From Clostridiales bacterium (lineage in GTDB: Bacteria; Bacillota; Clostridia; Peptostreptococcales; Anaerovoracaceae), in contig WRJV01000265.1 of NCBI GenBank assembly GCA_009778415.1, positions 1 through 10,032 of the forward strand: a stretch of DNA of 10,032 nt. Direction: 5' to 3'. Below the pieces are notes generated by a model. That model was not told the DNA's origin, made no database searches, and worked only from the letters and a program-made list of their open reading frames with translations. A program made the translations under genes and the position numbers. Every line of letters starts with the position of its first letter. Position 1 is the stretch's first letter. This document shows positions 1 through 5,992 of this stretch, one piece after another.

Positions 1-94
1 AATCACTTAGACATAAAATATCCTTAGAGTTTATACAGGGGCTTAAAGGAAAATCTCTATAAAACTTACCTGTAAATATATTATACGAGAGAAT

Positions 95-604
95 ATGGAA
101 TATGTATATTATCCAGAGCTTGGCAAAAGCATGCTGGTTCCCATTCCGGAAGAATACACATTAGTTCAAAGGACTGAGAGTCAACAAATTGCGGCAACTG
201 GAACAGAATTCCTTCCGTTTTCAGGGCTAGTAATTGACAATTTACAAAGGGGTTGTGGCGTTGCAGGTGGAACTTCAATGCGGAAGCCAAATGACATCAC
301 GGCGACCATTGATATGCTTGGCGCTGGAAAGACCGTTTTCTCTGTAAGGATTGCCCGTGGAGTTTCGAGAACAGATGGGATATCGGGAGATTTTAAGGTT
401 GATGTGCTGGATAGCTACGCATTACCAATGTTTCAGGCAACCGGAACTTATTTGGCTTCTGTAAGGGTACAACACTTAGAAGGGATTGAATTAGCCGGGC
501 ACGAGTTTATTAAGCTGAACTACGATTATTTCACTAAAATAATTTGCGACGGCAAGAGTGCCTTTGATATGGGATCCGAAATTGGTAACTACTATGATCC
601 CTAA
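95..604 (+). CDS. Hypothetical protein, 169 aa, unrecognised
   Basis: I do not recognise this protein. It begins MEYVYYPELGKSM and ends NYYDP, has no signal peptide or membrane segment, and mixes short hydrophobic stretches with Gly-rich turns, so it looks like a soluble, mostly beta domain. The start is uncertain. GAGAGA lies at 87-92, too close to ATG 95 to be a good ribosome binding site. The frame stays open upstream to a stop at 44-46 without an ATG, GTG or TTG, and an internal ATG at 131 has no clear site either. The N-terminus may therefore be incomplete, or the piece could be the end of a longer disrupted protein. A perfect inverted repeat and then a small membrane protein gene follow 60 bases downstream, the same soluble-then-membrane order seen elsewhere in the window. 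Coding status rests on length and plausible composition only. Confidence 0.6.
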   Translation: MEYVYYPELGKSMLVPIPEEYTLVQRTESQQIAATGTEFLPFSGLVIDNLQRGCGVAGGTSMRKPNDITATIDMLGAGKTVFSVRIARGVSRTDGISGDFKVDVLDSYALPMFQATGTYLASVRVQHLEGIELAGHEFIKLNYDYFTKIICDGKSAFDMGSEIGNYYDP

Positions 605-614
605 TTATTTTTTT

Positions 615-650
615 CCACAGGCACAAGTTAATGGCAACCTGTGCCTGTGG
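615..650. repeat. Perfect 11-bp inverted repeat (hairpin) between two genes
   Basis: CCACAGGCACA at 615-625 pairs perfectly with TGTGCCTGTGG at 640-650 around a 14-base loop, and inside the loop GTT can pair with AAC. A T-rich run (607-614) precedes the stem rather than following it, so it does not fit a classic intrinsic terminator on the plus strand. On the minus strand the stem would be followed by A residues, which also does not fit. It ends four bases before the GGAGG (654-658) of the next gene. It could be a weak terminator, an RNA stabiliser or a structure that limits ribosome access. Confidence 0.6.
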
Positions 651-663
651 TGTGGAGGCAGTT

Positions 664-1029
664 ATGTTAATACTTCCTGAAAAAGACAGAGCGAAGTATG
701 CTTTGCTGCATACTATTCTCTTAATCGTCGTTGTTCCTGTTTGCATTATAGCTGCATATTTATTGGATTTGGCTGGGATTGAATCAAGGAACTTGTTTGG
801 AAGAGATTTTAATTGGGCGGTTACCATAGGCTATTGCGCGTGGTGCTTTATTGGTTCGAGTCCATATTACCCTAAATTTCAAGAAAGCTTGGCGTTTGAA
901 TTATTTTTGGGTCCATTGACTGCTGCATTATTTGCGCTAATATTCCCTTACCTCTATATCACTAACTTAATCCTTGTTGCCCGTGATGCGATCAAGCGCA
1001 GAAAAGGCATGATGAAGGAAATGAAATAA
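664..1029 (+). CDS. Small multi-pass membrane protein, 121 aa, function unknown
   Basis: The product is very hydrophobic with about three membrane segments: roughly residues 14-38 (LLHTILLIVVVPVC and on), 46-66, and 73-97 (FLGPLTAALFALIF and on). It ends in a basic tail, RRKGMMKEMK, probably on the cytoplasmic side. I chose ATG 664 because GGAGG at 654-658 sits five bases upstream. An in-frame ATG at 631 lies inside the hairpin and has no ribosome binding site. No family is recognised. It follows the 169-residue gene after a 59-base gap that holds the inverted repeat. By position it could be the membrane-anchored partner of that protein, but this is inference. Confidence 0.7.
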   Translation: MLILPEKDRAKYALLHTILLIVVVPVCIIAAYLLDLAGIESRNLFGRDFNWAVTIGYCAWCFIGSSPYYPKFQESLAFELFLGPLTAALFALIFPYLYITNLILVARDAIKRRKGMMKEMK

Positions 1030-1116
1030 TCCGTAATTCCCTAGTTTATTTTCTACCCACAATTAGACATGCGAAACGCAGGAGAACAACAACTCTCCAA
1101 CAACTTTGAAAAATAA

Positions 1117-1230
1117 GGCTTTTATGATACAGACAACCGGGCAGAATTTTACAGCAAAGTTGACACATCTCAGAAAGCTGCGGCAGAAATAAAAAGCGAC
1201 ATAGAGCATTTACCGAAGATAATCTTTTGA
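1117..1230 (+). pseudogene. Orphan C-terminal ORF fragment, 37 codons, no start
   Basis: Between the stops at 1114-1116 and 1228-1230 one frame reads GFYDTDNRAEFYSKVDTSQK followed by AAAEIKSDIEHLPKIIF. It has no ATG, GTG or TTG start, but its composition (charged, with a helical AAAEIKSDIEHL segment) looks like genuine protein rather than random translation. It stops four bases before the GGAGGG that serves the next gene. This is the position expected for the 3' end of a gene that once preceded the small membrane protein at 1248. I do not recognise the family. The alternative is chance open frame in an AT-rich spacer. Confidence 0.35.
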
Positions 1231-1247
1231 AATGGAGGGCAAAGTGC

Positions 1248-1571
1248 GTGAAAAATGAAAAAAACAATGAAAACAGCGGCGATTGTGATAGCTGTGAAAA
1301 AAAAGCTGACGCTATTGCAACCAAAAGAAATCGCTCAGAAATTACCGGAGCCTTTTCAATTATTGTAATAGTCATAGTACCGCTAATTGCGCCATTGGGG
1401 GTAACAATCTGGGGCTTCGTTAGCGTTGTGCTCGGGGTTATCGCCATTGTGACGGGAATCCGATTAATAAAAGAATCGAGAAAGTTCGAATATGGCATCG
1501 CATTGGGAATTGTTGGAATTGCGCTTTCAGTGTATGTTACATATAAAATATGCTCGTTGCCTTGGTCTTAA
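1248..1571 (+). CDS. Small membrane protein resembling DUF4190, 107 aa
   Basis: The start is GTG 1248, chosen because GGAGGG at 1234-1239 lies eight bases upstream. A TTG at 1227 in the same frame is not preceded by a site. The first 32 residues are polar and charged (MKNEKNNENSGDC and on) with a Cys-x2-Cys pair at 13 and 16. Hydrophobic segments follow at about 35-58, 54-75 and 83-102, in the order hydrophobic, Gly-rich turn, hydrophobic, basic loop (RLIKESRKFEYG), then GIALGIVGIALSV. That closing pattern is like DUF4190-type small membrane proteins of unknown role. It directly follows the orphan fragment at 1117-1230. If the neighbourhood is a toxin-immunity array, this would be the membrane-embedded immunity member. 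That is inference. Confidence 0.7.
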   Translation: MKNEKNNENSGDCDSCEKKADAIATKRNRSEITGAFSIIVIVIVPLIAPLGVTIWGFVSVVLGVIAIVTGIRLIKESRKFEYGIALGIVGIALSVYVTYKICSLPWS

Positions 1572-1623
1572 ACAAGAACAGCCGGTGCGACGGCGAAAAG
1601 CCATGAGTTTGTGAAGGCTTTGA

Positions 1624-1956
1624 GAAACGCGGAGAGCAAAAGCCCGTGCAGCTATGCTGAAAAGCGGAACAGTCAAAATAGAGCATGGCACGAACACTGG
1701 GAGCCAAGGAATATACATGACTGTAACTTCTACAGACGGTAAAATAATTACTCAGTATATGCACCTGTCAAGAACCATTGCATCTGACGGACAATATGTT
1801 GGCGCAGGAACGATAATTGCGGCAATGGGAAATACAGGAAACGTTTCCGGCAGCATTGGCCCTGACAAAGGTGCGCATTTACATTTCGGAGTAAAAATAA
1901 AAGAGGGCAAAGGCAATCATGAATTTGTGGACCCATTGCTTTTTTTAGGAACATGA
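1624..1956 (+). pseudogene. C-terminal fragment of an M23 (LytM/lysostaphin-type) metallopeptidase
   Basis: M23 peptidases cut peptide cross-bridges in peptidoglycan with a zinc held by an H-x3-D motif and an H-x-H motif. The second half of the domain is clear: SGTVKIEHG, then ITQYMHLS, then GTIIAAMGNTGNVSGS, then GAHLHFGVK with the H-x-H pair, then FVDPLLFLGT, the usual end of the fold. The first half with H-x3-D is absent, so the piece cannot bind zinc normally. The frame opens after a stop at 1621-1623 and the first ATG is 1654. In another frame just upstream, KPVQ matches the usual start of the strand (GxPVxA), which suggests a single-base frameshift near 1645-1653. Its TGA (1954-1956) overlaps the ribosome binding site of the following lipoprotein gene. 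Confidence 0.75.
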
Positions 1957-1966
1957 GGTGAACCAA

Positions 1967-2614
1967 ATGAAGAAACTTTTGATTTTTACGTTCGTGATTT
2001 TGATATTGTTTGGCTGCAGCAATGAAGCTGATAACGCTGATAACGCTGACAAGCTTACGGCAGCCGAGGAAACTATTGCAAGTTTGGAAGATCGGATTAG
2101 CAAAATGTCGGCAGAGCTTTTAGCAGCGGAAACCCGCGCAACGGAGGCTGAATTTGAGTTGTTCAGTACAATAAACGCCGGTTTCACCGATCCGGCAGTA
2201 TTCAACCAAAATACAATTGTTCAGAACCCTCAAAAGAACCGTGTTACATTTGAGATTGATGAGCGGTTAGTCGGGAGGTATGTTTGTGGAGACGCCCCTG
2301 ACGAATATGATCCAAAGTATGTTGAAGAGTATTTTGAAATCAGGCCAGATGCGACAGTGGAAATCGCCATCGCTACTTTTGAAGGAGCCGCAACATACTA
2401 TTCAGACAATATTCAACTGACAGCGTTTTATTTTGATTCTGAATATGTAGACAGAGTCTACATAAATTTCAACCTTGTCAGCGGAAAATCGACCTTCCCG
2501 GCAAGTTGCGGGCTGTCAATTACCTTTTGTTGTAATTCCAAAAGCCTTGAATCTTTTGAGGCGACAACATATTTACCCAGATACCATATAACGTTTGTTA
2601 AGCAAAAAACATAG
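1967..2614 (+). CDS. Lipoprotein with N-terminal coiled coil, 215 aa, function unknown
   Basis: The protein starts MKKLLIFTFVILILFGCSNE: a short basic tip, a hydrophobic core and a lipobox LFGC with Cys 17 as the lipidated residue, so it should be anchored on the outer face of the membrane. Residues 21-29 are a short ADN repeat. Residues about 30-70 (KLTAAEETIASLEDRISKMS and on) have heptad spacing typical of a coiled coil. A mixed alpha/beta domain of unknown family follows. ATG 1967 is preferred over the in-frame GTG 1958 because TGAGGTGAA at 1954-1962 is then a properly spaced ribosome binding site. That site overlaps the stop of the M23 fragment, suggesting coupled expression with the gene the fragment came from. 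A cell-surface lipoprotein next to a cell-wall peptidase fits an immunity role, but that is not shown. Confidence 0.8.
   Translation: MKKLLIFTFVILILFGCSNEADNADNADKLTAAEETIASLEDRISKMSAELLAAETRATEAEFELFSTINAGFTDPAVFNQNTIVQNPQKNRVTFEIDERLVGRYVCGDAPDEYDPKYVEEYFEIRPDATVEIAIATFEGAATYYSDNIQLTAFYFDSEYVDRVYINFNLVSGKSTFPASCGLSITFCCNSKSLESFEATTYLPRYHITFVKQKT
2027..2050 (+). repeat. 9-bp in-frame tandem repeat after the lipobox
   Basis: GCTGATAAC occurs at 2027-2035 and 2036-2044, followed by a partial GCTGAC copy at 2045-2050. It encodes A-D-N-A-D-N-A-D just after the lipidated cysteine. Because the unit is nine bases, loss or gain of copies would change tether length without breaking the frame. Confidence 0.7.
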
Positions 2615-2647
2615 CGGAGTACGCAATGGATACACCTATTACATCGG

Positions 2648-2649
2648 TA
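2648..2649. repeat. Left TA target-site duplication of the IS630 element
   Basis: IS630/Tc1-mariner transposases insert at TA and duplicate it. TA here and TA at 3743-3744 flank the element. Keeping one copy restores the interrupted reading frame (gTA AAT). The shared flank could be read as five bases, TAAAT (2648-2652 and 3743-3747), which gives the same restored sequence. Confidence 0.65.
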
Positions 2650-2653
2650 AATA

Positions 2654-2663
2654 AATGTAGCTA
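2654..2663 (+). repeat. IS630 left inverted-repeat core
   Basis: AATGTAGCTA here is the exact reverse complement of TAGCTACATT at 3734-3743. The following bases (TTTAT against ATCTG on the other end) match only partly. Confidence 0.65.
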
Positions 2664-2686
2664 TTTATCCTGATCTGTGCTATACT

Positions 2687-3736
2687 ATGAGTATGGATAA
2701 ATTGGATTTGAGAAAGGTCACTGCAGAGCAGTTGTACTTTGTCCGCAAACAAGTTGTGCGGCTAAAGCAAAAAGGGGTGCCAGCCAAGGAGATTGAAGAG
2801 AACACAGGAGTCCTCGAAAATCAGGTTAGCAGGATATGGAGGGCTTACCAAAAAGGCGGCATGGCCAGCTTAAAGCCAAAAACACGTGGGCGGAAAGAGG
2901 GCGAACATCGGAAATTGAACGCCGGACAGGAAAAGCGGGTACGAAAAACAATCGTAGACAAGACGCCTGACCAGATGAAGTTCGCGTTCGCATTGTGGAC
3001 GCTTGCCGCGATACGCCAGCTGGCCAAGCGGGAATACGGCATTGACCTGCCGGAGCGCAGCGTCCTGAACTATTTGAAGCGGTGGGGGTTCGCCTGCCAG
3101 CGCCCGACGGAAAAAGCGTACAGCCAAGACGACGTCGCAGTAAAGCGCTTCATGGAGGACGAATACCCCAAGATTGCAAAACGGGCAAAAACCGAGGGCG
3201 CCGAGATATGCTGGGGGGACGAAACCGGTGTGAACAACCAAGAATACTATGCAAGGGGGTATTCCCCGAAAGGGCAGGCGCCAGTCGCCCCGTCAATTTC
3301 AAAGCGCGAGAAGGTGAACATGATCTCCGCAGTCAACAACCAAGGCAAAACGCGGTTCATGGTTTACGATGACAACATGAACCAAGACAAGCTGATCCGG
3401 TTCATGCGCAGGCTGACGAAGGACGCCGGCAGGAAAGTGTTCCTGATTCTTGGCAACCTCGAGGTGCACCACGGCAAAAAGGTTCAGGAATGGCTCAAAA
3501 AGCACAGGGAAGAAATCGAAGTGTTCTTCCTGCCGCCGTACTCGCCGGAGCTCAATCCGGACGAATACTTGAACCACAACCTGAAGCGCAGCGTCCACAG
3601 CGGCACCCTTCCACGCACAAAAAAGGAAATACACCACAAAGTGGAAAGCTTCATGCGTAAGATGCAGCACAACAAAAGATCGATCGAAAACATATTCAAG
3701 CACAAAAAGTTGGGATATATCGCTTTGGCAGATTAG
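2687..3736 (+). CDS. IS630-family transposase, 349 aa, second catalytic Asp replaced by Gly
   Basis: Length and layout fit the IS630 family. Residues about 12-60 form a helix-turn-helix DNA-binding domain (VVRLKQKGVPAKEIEENTGV and on), followed by a second winged-helix-like region to about 140 and a DDE domain. The first Asp is in ICWGDETG (D178). The Glu is in SPELNPDEYLN (E293). The second Asp normally lies in LxLDNLxxHH, but here the text is LILGNLEVHHG, with Gly 256 encoded by GGC at 3452-3454, one base change from GAC. The spacing 256 to 293 fits the family, so the alignment is secure. ATG 2687 follows a TATACT sequence directly and no ribosome binding site is visible for it or for ATG 2693. 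The TAG stop lies inside the right inverted repeat. Confidence 0.9.
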   Translation: MSMDKLDLRKVTAEQLYFVRKQVVRLKQKGVPAKEIEENTGVLENQVSRIWRAYQKGGMASLKPKTRGRKEGEHRKLNAGQEKRVRKTIVDKTPDQMKFAFALWTLAAIRQLAKREYGIDLPERSVLNYLKRWGFACQRPTEKAYSQDDVAVKRFMEDEYPKIAKRAKTEGAEICWGDETGVNNQEYYARGYSPKGQAPVAPSISKREKVNMISAVNNQGKTRFMVYDDNMNQDKLIRFMRRLTKDAGRKVFLILGNLEVHHGKKVQEWLKKHREEIEVFFLPPYSPELNPDEYLNHNLKRSVHSGTLPRTKKEIHHKVESFMRKMQHNKRSIENIFKHKKLGYIALAD

Positions 3737-3743
3737 CTACATT
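3734..3743 (-). repeat. IS630 right inverted-repeat core
   Basis: TAGCTACATT is the reverse complement of the left core at 2654-2663. Its first three bases are the stop codon of the transposase, and its last base is the T of the right TA duplication (3743-3744). Confidence 0.65.
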
Positions 3744-4287
3744 AAATGGCAGAAGTAATAGCTATGCTGTAATACCTGCTCTTTTTACAAGCGAGTCTGG
3801 TTTTACAACCGCGTACAATTCAATGCCAGCAACAGTTGACATAGTAATCATAAATCAACACGGGAGTCTCACTTCTGTCACCTATGTGGACTTAAGCAAA
3901 ATGGACATGACAAAAAGCATCGGTACTTTTATTTTACTATCGTGCAATGCGGGGCACCTATGGACTGGGTATGACAGTATTGCACTACAAACTGCAAATG
4001 CAAGCAATGGTAATATCGGCCAGCTTGTTTCTTCAGATGGAACACATTTCAGGGGCAGGGTTTGGAATCCTTTTAGAGGCGTAAAGGTTAAAGGCGATGA
4101 TGAATGGAAAGGTTATATTAACGCTTCACTCACGAACATTGCGTCATCGCAGGGTTTTATAAGATACCAATGGAATGGTACATCTTATGATCAAACTTCA
4201 ATAGGAAATTCATTCAGTTCAGTAAGAAGCTTGTTAAGCAAGGTAGGTGCGTGATGATGAGTATACCCAAAAACAATTTCCCTTTAC

Positions 4288-4316
4288 CTCTAGTTCCCGA
4301 CCTTTTTTCTAACCAC
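4288..4316 (+). repeat. Left terminal inverted repeat of the IS4/IS1634-type element
   Basis: CTCTAGTTCCCGA, then four unmatched bases CCTT, then TTTTCTAACCAC. Against the reverse complement of 5964-5992, 25 of 29 bases agree: blocks of 13 and 12 with four central mismatches. Confidence 0.88.
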
Positions 4317-4384
4317 GGGTGTGCATTTATGTTTGGCACAACCTAGAAACATCTTGAAAAACATGGTTTTTACCATCTTTCCGC

Positions 4385-4413
4385 TTGACTTTTGCCCGGG
4401 CCTCTGATACAAT
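4385..4413 (+). promoter_or_regulatory. Sigma-A type promoter of the IS4/IS1634-type transposase
   Basis: TTGACT (4385-4390) and TACAAT (4408-4413) are separated by 17 bases, each one mismatch from consensus. It lies inside the element about 50 bases before the transposase start, so it moves with the element. A second TATAAT at 4419-4424 has no matching -35 box. Confidence 0.7.
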
Positions 4414-4448
4414 GTGGTTATAATACAAATAATTCTAACCACTAAAAA

Positions 4449-4462
4449 GGGGGGGGGGAAGG
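4449..4462 (+). promoter_or_regulatory. Ten-G tract acting as or next to the transposase ribosome binding site
   Basis: Ten consecutive G (4449-4458), then AA, GG and ATG 4463. A tract this long is prone to slippage. It lies between promoter and start codon, so length changes would alter ribosome binding or spacing rather than the reading frame. G-rich sequence here must also serve as the Shine-Dalgarno site, since no other is present. Confidence 0.6.
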
Positions 4463-5971
4463 ATGTACATCGCATACGACGTAAAAAACGGGGTCGAATA
4501 CGCCAAGCTGTTCACGTCCAAAAGGGACGGCCACAGCACATTCAAGGACTACTGCAACTTGGGAAGGGTGCTGGACAAGGACCGCGGCATTTACCAGAAC
4601 CGCGAGCGGAGCGTTTTCGCCTACGATTTGGAGTCAAACACGTACAAGGGGGCGCCTGCCGAGGTCAAGCCCTTTGAAAGGGGGAAGCGGAAGGCGCCCC
4701 TGATCCTTGACTTCGGCGACGCTTTTTTCCTTGACGCTTTCATCAGGAAAAACGGGCTTTTCGCTGCAATGGACGCAATTGGGCACAGCAACCCGGACAC
4801 GCTGAAAGCCATGGTGTTTTTCTACGTCCTCTGCCCGCTGTCGAACCGGCACGCGCACGACTGGTGGGAAGGCAGCTACGCGAAGATACTCTATCCGAAC
4901 GCCAGCCTGTCCAGCCAGCGGGTCAGCGATTTCCTCGCGGCGGCCGGCGACGAATACTCCCAGAGGGAGTTCTTCCGGGAATATTTCAACCTTCTGGAAA
5001 AATCGGGCAGCCGCACGGGGAACATACTTATTGACAGCACGGGCCTGCCCAACAGCATCCATTTCCCCTTGACCGCAATAAGCAACCACAACGGCGAGGT
5101 CAGCAGCGAAGTCAGGCTCATCTACGTCGTGCAGCAAAACACAGGGCTTCCAATATACTTCCGCTACTGCCCCGGCAACGCCGTTGACGCAACGACGCTG
5201 GTCAGGTGCCTTGCGGAGCTGAAGGAACAAGGGGTGAACACAAAGTTTGCCATCCTTGACGCCGGGCATTACATGGAAGAGAACATCAACGAGTTCTACG
5301 CCAGCAAGGTATCGTTCATAACTAGGCTGAAGGAGAACCTGAAGCTTTACAAAGAGCTTGTGGCCGAGCACCTGGGCGCACTGGAAAGCAGGGAAAACCT
5401 CGTCGAGTACAACGGCAGGCACGTTTACCTGAAACGCGTCGCCTGCCAGCTGGGCGGGAACAGCGCCTATGCTTACGTGGGGCTCGACATAGACAGGAAA
5501 TCCAGCGAGGCGCGCAAAACGTTCCAGCGGGCAAAAGGCAGCAAGCTGACAAACAGCGAGGTGTTCGACGCCATCCAGAAGCAGGGGCTGTTCATCTTGG
5601 TTTCCTCTAGGCGCATCGCGCTGGAAAAAGTGCTGCCGCTGTACTACACGCGGCAGCAGATTGAGCAAGTGTTCGACATTGGGAAGAACTGCGCGGACAT
5701 GCTCCCGTTGCGCGTCCATACGGAGGAAACGTTCAGGGGGCACCTGCTGGTCACTTTCATCGCGACAGTCATACTGAAGAAATTGCAGGACACCTTGAAA
5801 AACACGCCCATTACGCCAATGTCCCTGTTTTTAAATTTGCGCAACCAGAAGTGCAAGGTGTACCAAGACAAAGTAATCACGCAGGAGGCGTTTAAAAAAG
5901 CCAATGACTGCTACAAATTGCTCGGCGTGAAATGCCCGGTTTCCATTCCGTACAAACAGGTTTGTGGTTAG
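4463..5971 (+). CDS. IS4-superfamily (IS1634-like) DDE transposase, 502 aa
   Basis: This is a full-length transposase of the RNase H-like DDE_Tnp_1 group. The catalytic residues can be placed: first Asp in NILIDSTGLP (D191), second Asp in KFAILDAGHYMEENI (D266), and Glu in the YTRQQIEQVFDIGK signature (E401), which matches the Y-x2-R-x3-E pattern of the IS4 superfamily. The long insertion between D266 and E401 with beta-rich text (NGRHVYLKRVACQLGG) is usual for this group. The N-terminal 180 residues contain the DNA-binding region. Start ATG 4463 follows the G-rich ribosome binding site. The TAG stop (5969-5971) falls within the right inverted repeat. A closer family name, IS1634 against another IS4 branch, is moderately sure. 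Confidence 0.9.
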   Translation: MYIAYDVKNGVEYAKLFTSKRDGHSTFKDYCNLGRVLDKDRGIYQNRERSVFAYDLESNTYKGAPAEVKPFERGKRKAPLILDFGDAFFLDAFIRKNGLFAAMDAIGHSNPDTLKAMVFFYVLCPLSNRHAHDWWEGSYAKILYPNASLSSQRVSDFLAAAGDEYSQREFFREYFNLLEKSGSRTGNILIDSTGLPNSIHFPLTAISNHNGEVSSEVRLIYVVQQNTGLPIYFRYCPGNAVDATTLVRCLAELKEQGVNTKFAILDAGHYMEENINEFYASKVSFITRLKENLKLYKELVAEHLGALESRENLVEYNGRHVYLKRVACQLGGNSAYAYVGLDIDRKSSEARKTFQRAKGSKLTNSEVFDAIQKQGLFILVSSRRIALEKVLPLYYTRQQIEQVFDIGKNCADMLPLRVHTEETFRGHLLVTFIATVILKKLQDTLKNTPITPMSLFLNLRNQKCKVYQDKVITQEAFKKANDCYKLLGVKCPVSIPYKQVCG

Positions 5972-5992
5972 AAAATCTATCGGGAACTAGAG
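5964..5992 (-). repeat. Right terminal inverted repeat of the IS4/IS1634-type element
   Basis: GTGGTTAGAAAA, TCTA, TCGGGAACTAGAG. It pairs with 4288-4316 except for the four central bases, and contains the transposase stop codon. Confidence 0.88.

Larger units (their letters stand above)
2650..3742 (+). mobile_element. IS630-family insertion sequence, about 1.09 kb
   Basis: The element carries one transposase gene filling nearly its whole length. Short inverted ends share AATGTAGCTA (2654-2663) and TAGCTACATT (3734-3743). The left match lies a few bases inside the point inferred from the TA duplication, so the exact left end is uncertain (2650 or 2653). Removing the element and one TA restores the reading frame of the host gene, which fixes the insertion point well. 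Its GC-rich codon use differs sharply from the AT-rich genes on either side. The transposase seems to lack a catalytic residue, so this copy is probably immobile on its own. Confidence 0.85.
2626..4254 (+). pseudogene. Clan CD (caspase/CHAT)-like small protein gene, split by an IS630 element
   Basis: The gene is in two pieces. The 5' piece is 2626-2649 (MDTPITSV), with GCGGAG at 2615-2620 as ribosome binding site. The 3' piece is 3745-4254 (NGRSNSYAVIPALF and on). Joined after removal of the insertion and one TA copy, it reads 177 codons without interruption. Two hydrophobic strands end in catalytic-looking residues: VDIVIINQHG (His 47) and GTFILLSCNAGH (Cys 75). A strand followed by His-Gly and a strand followed by Ser/Ala-Cys is the signature of clan CD cysteine peptidases (caspase, gingipain, CHAT). 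The spacing is short, and the later sequence (GQLVSSDGTHFRGRVW) fits the same fold. Its stop overlaps the next start as TGATG. An internal ATG at 3823 could give a shortened product that still holds both residues. The family assignment is a motif-level inference. Confidence 0.6.
4287..5992 (+). mobile_element. IS4/IS1634-type insertion sequence, about 1.7 kb, probably complete
   Basis: The element is bounded by imperfect 29-bp terminal inverted repeats (4288-4316 and 5964-5992) and flanked by TTTA on both sides (4283-4286 and 5993-5996). It has its own promoter, ribosome binding site and one full-length transposase with intact catalytic residues. Removing it with one TTTA restores the host reading frame. 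The outermost left base, C 4287, has no complement on the right, so the duplication may be TTTA or a five-base TTTAC/TTTAG with one change. Codon use is GC-rich like the other insertion sequence and like fprA, unlike the interrupted gene. Confidence 0.88.

Noticed and set aside
3..62. Nineteen-codon open frame running in from the left edge
   Set aside because: It could be the tail of an upstream gene, but it is too short to separate from chance.
1041..1060. CTAGTT plus TTTTCTACCCAC resembling the end of the IS4/IS1634-type element
   Set aside because: The spacing between the two blocks is shorter than in the real ends, and no partner end or duplication is visible. Probably chance in AT-rich sequence.
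3299..3703. Minus-strand open frame of 134 codons inside the IS630 transposase
   Set aside because: Antisense shadow of the transposase, with no motifs or ribosome binding site.
4363..4376. ATGGT/ACCAT hairpin with TTTT loop inside the IS left end
   Set aside because: Only five base pairs and AT-rich, with a weak T tail. Not enough to call a terminator.
4634..5743. Long minus-strand open frame of 369 codons
   Set aside because: It is a mirror of the GC-rich transposase codons on the plus strand. It lacks recognisable domains, and the plus-strand frame has clear DDE motifs.
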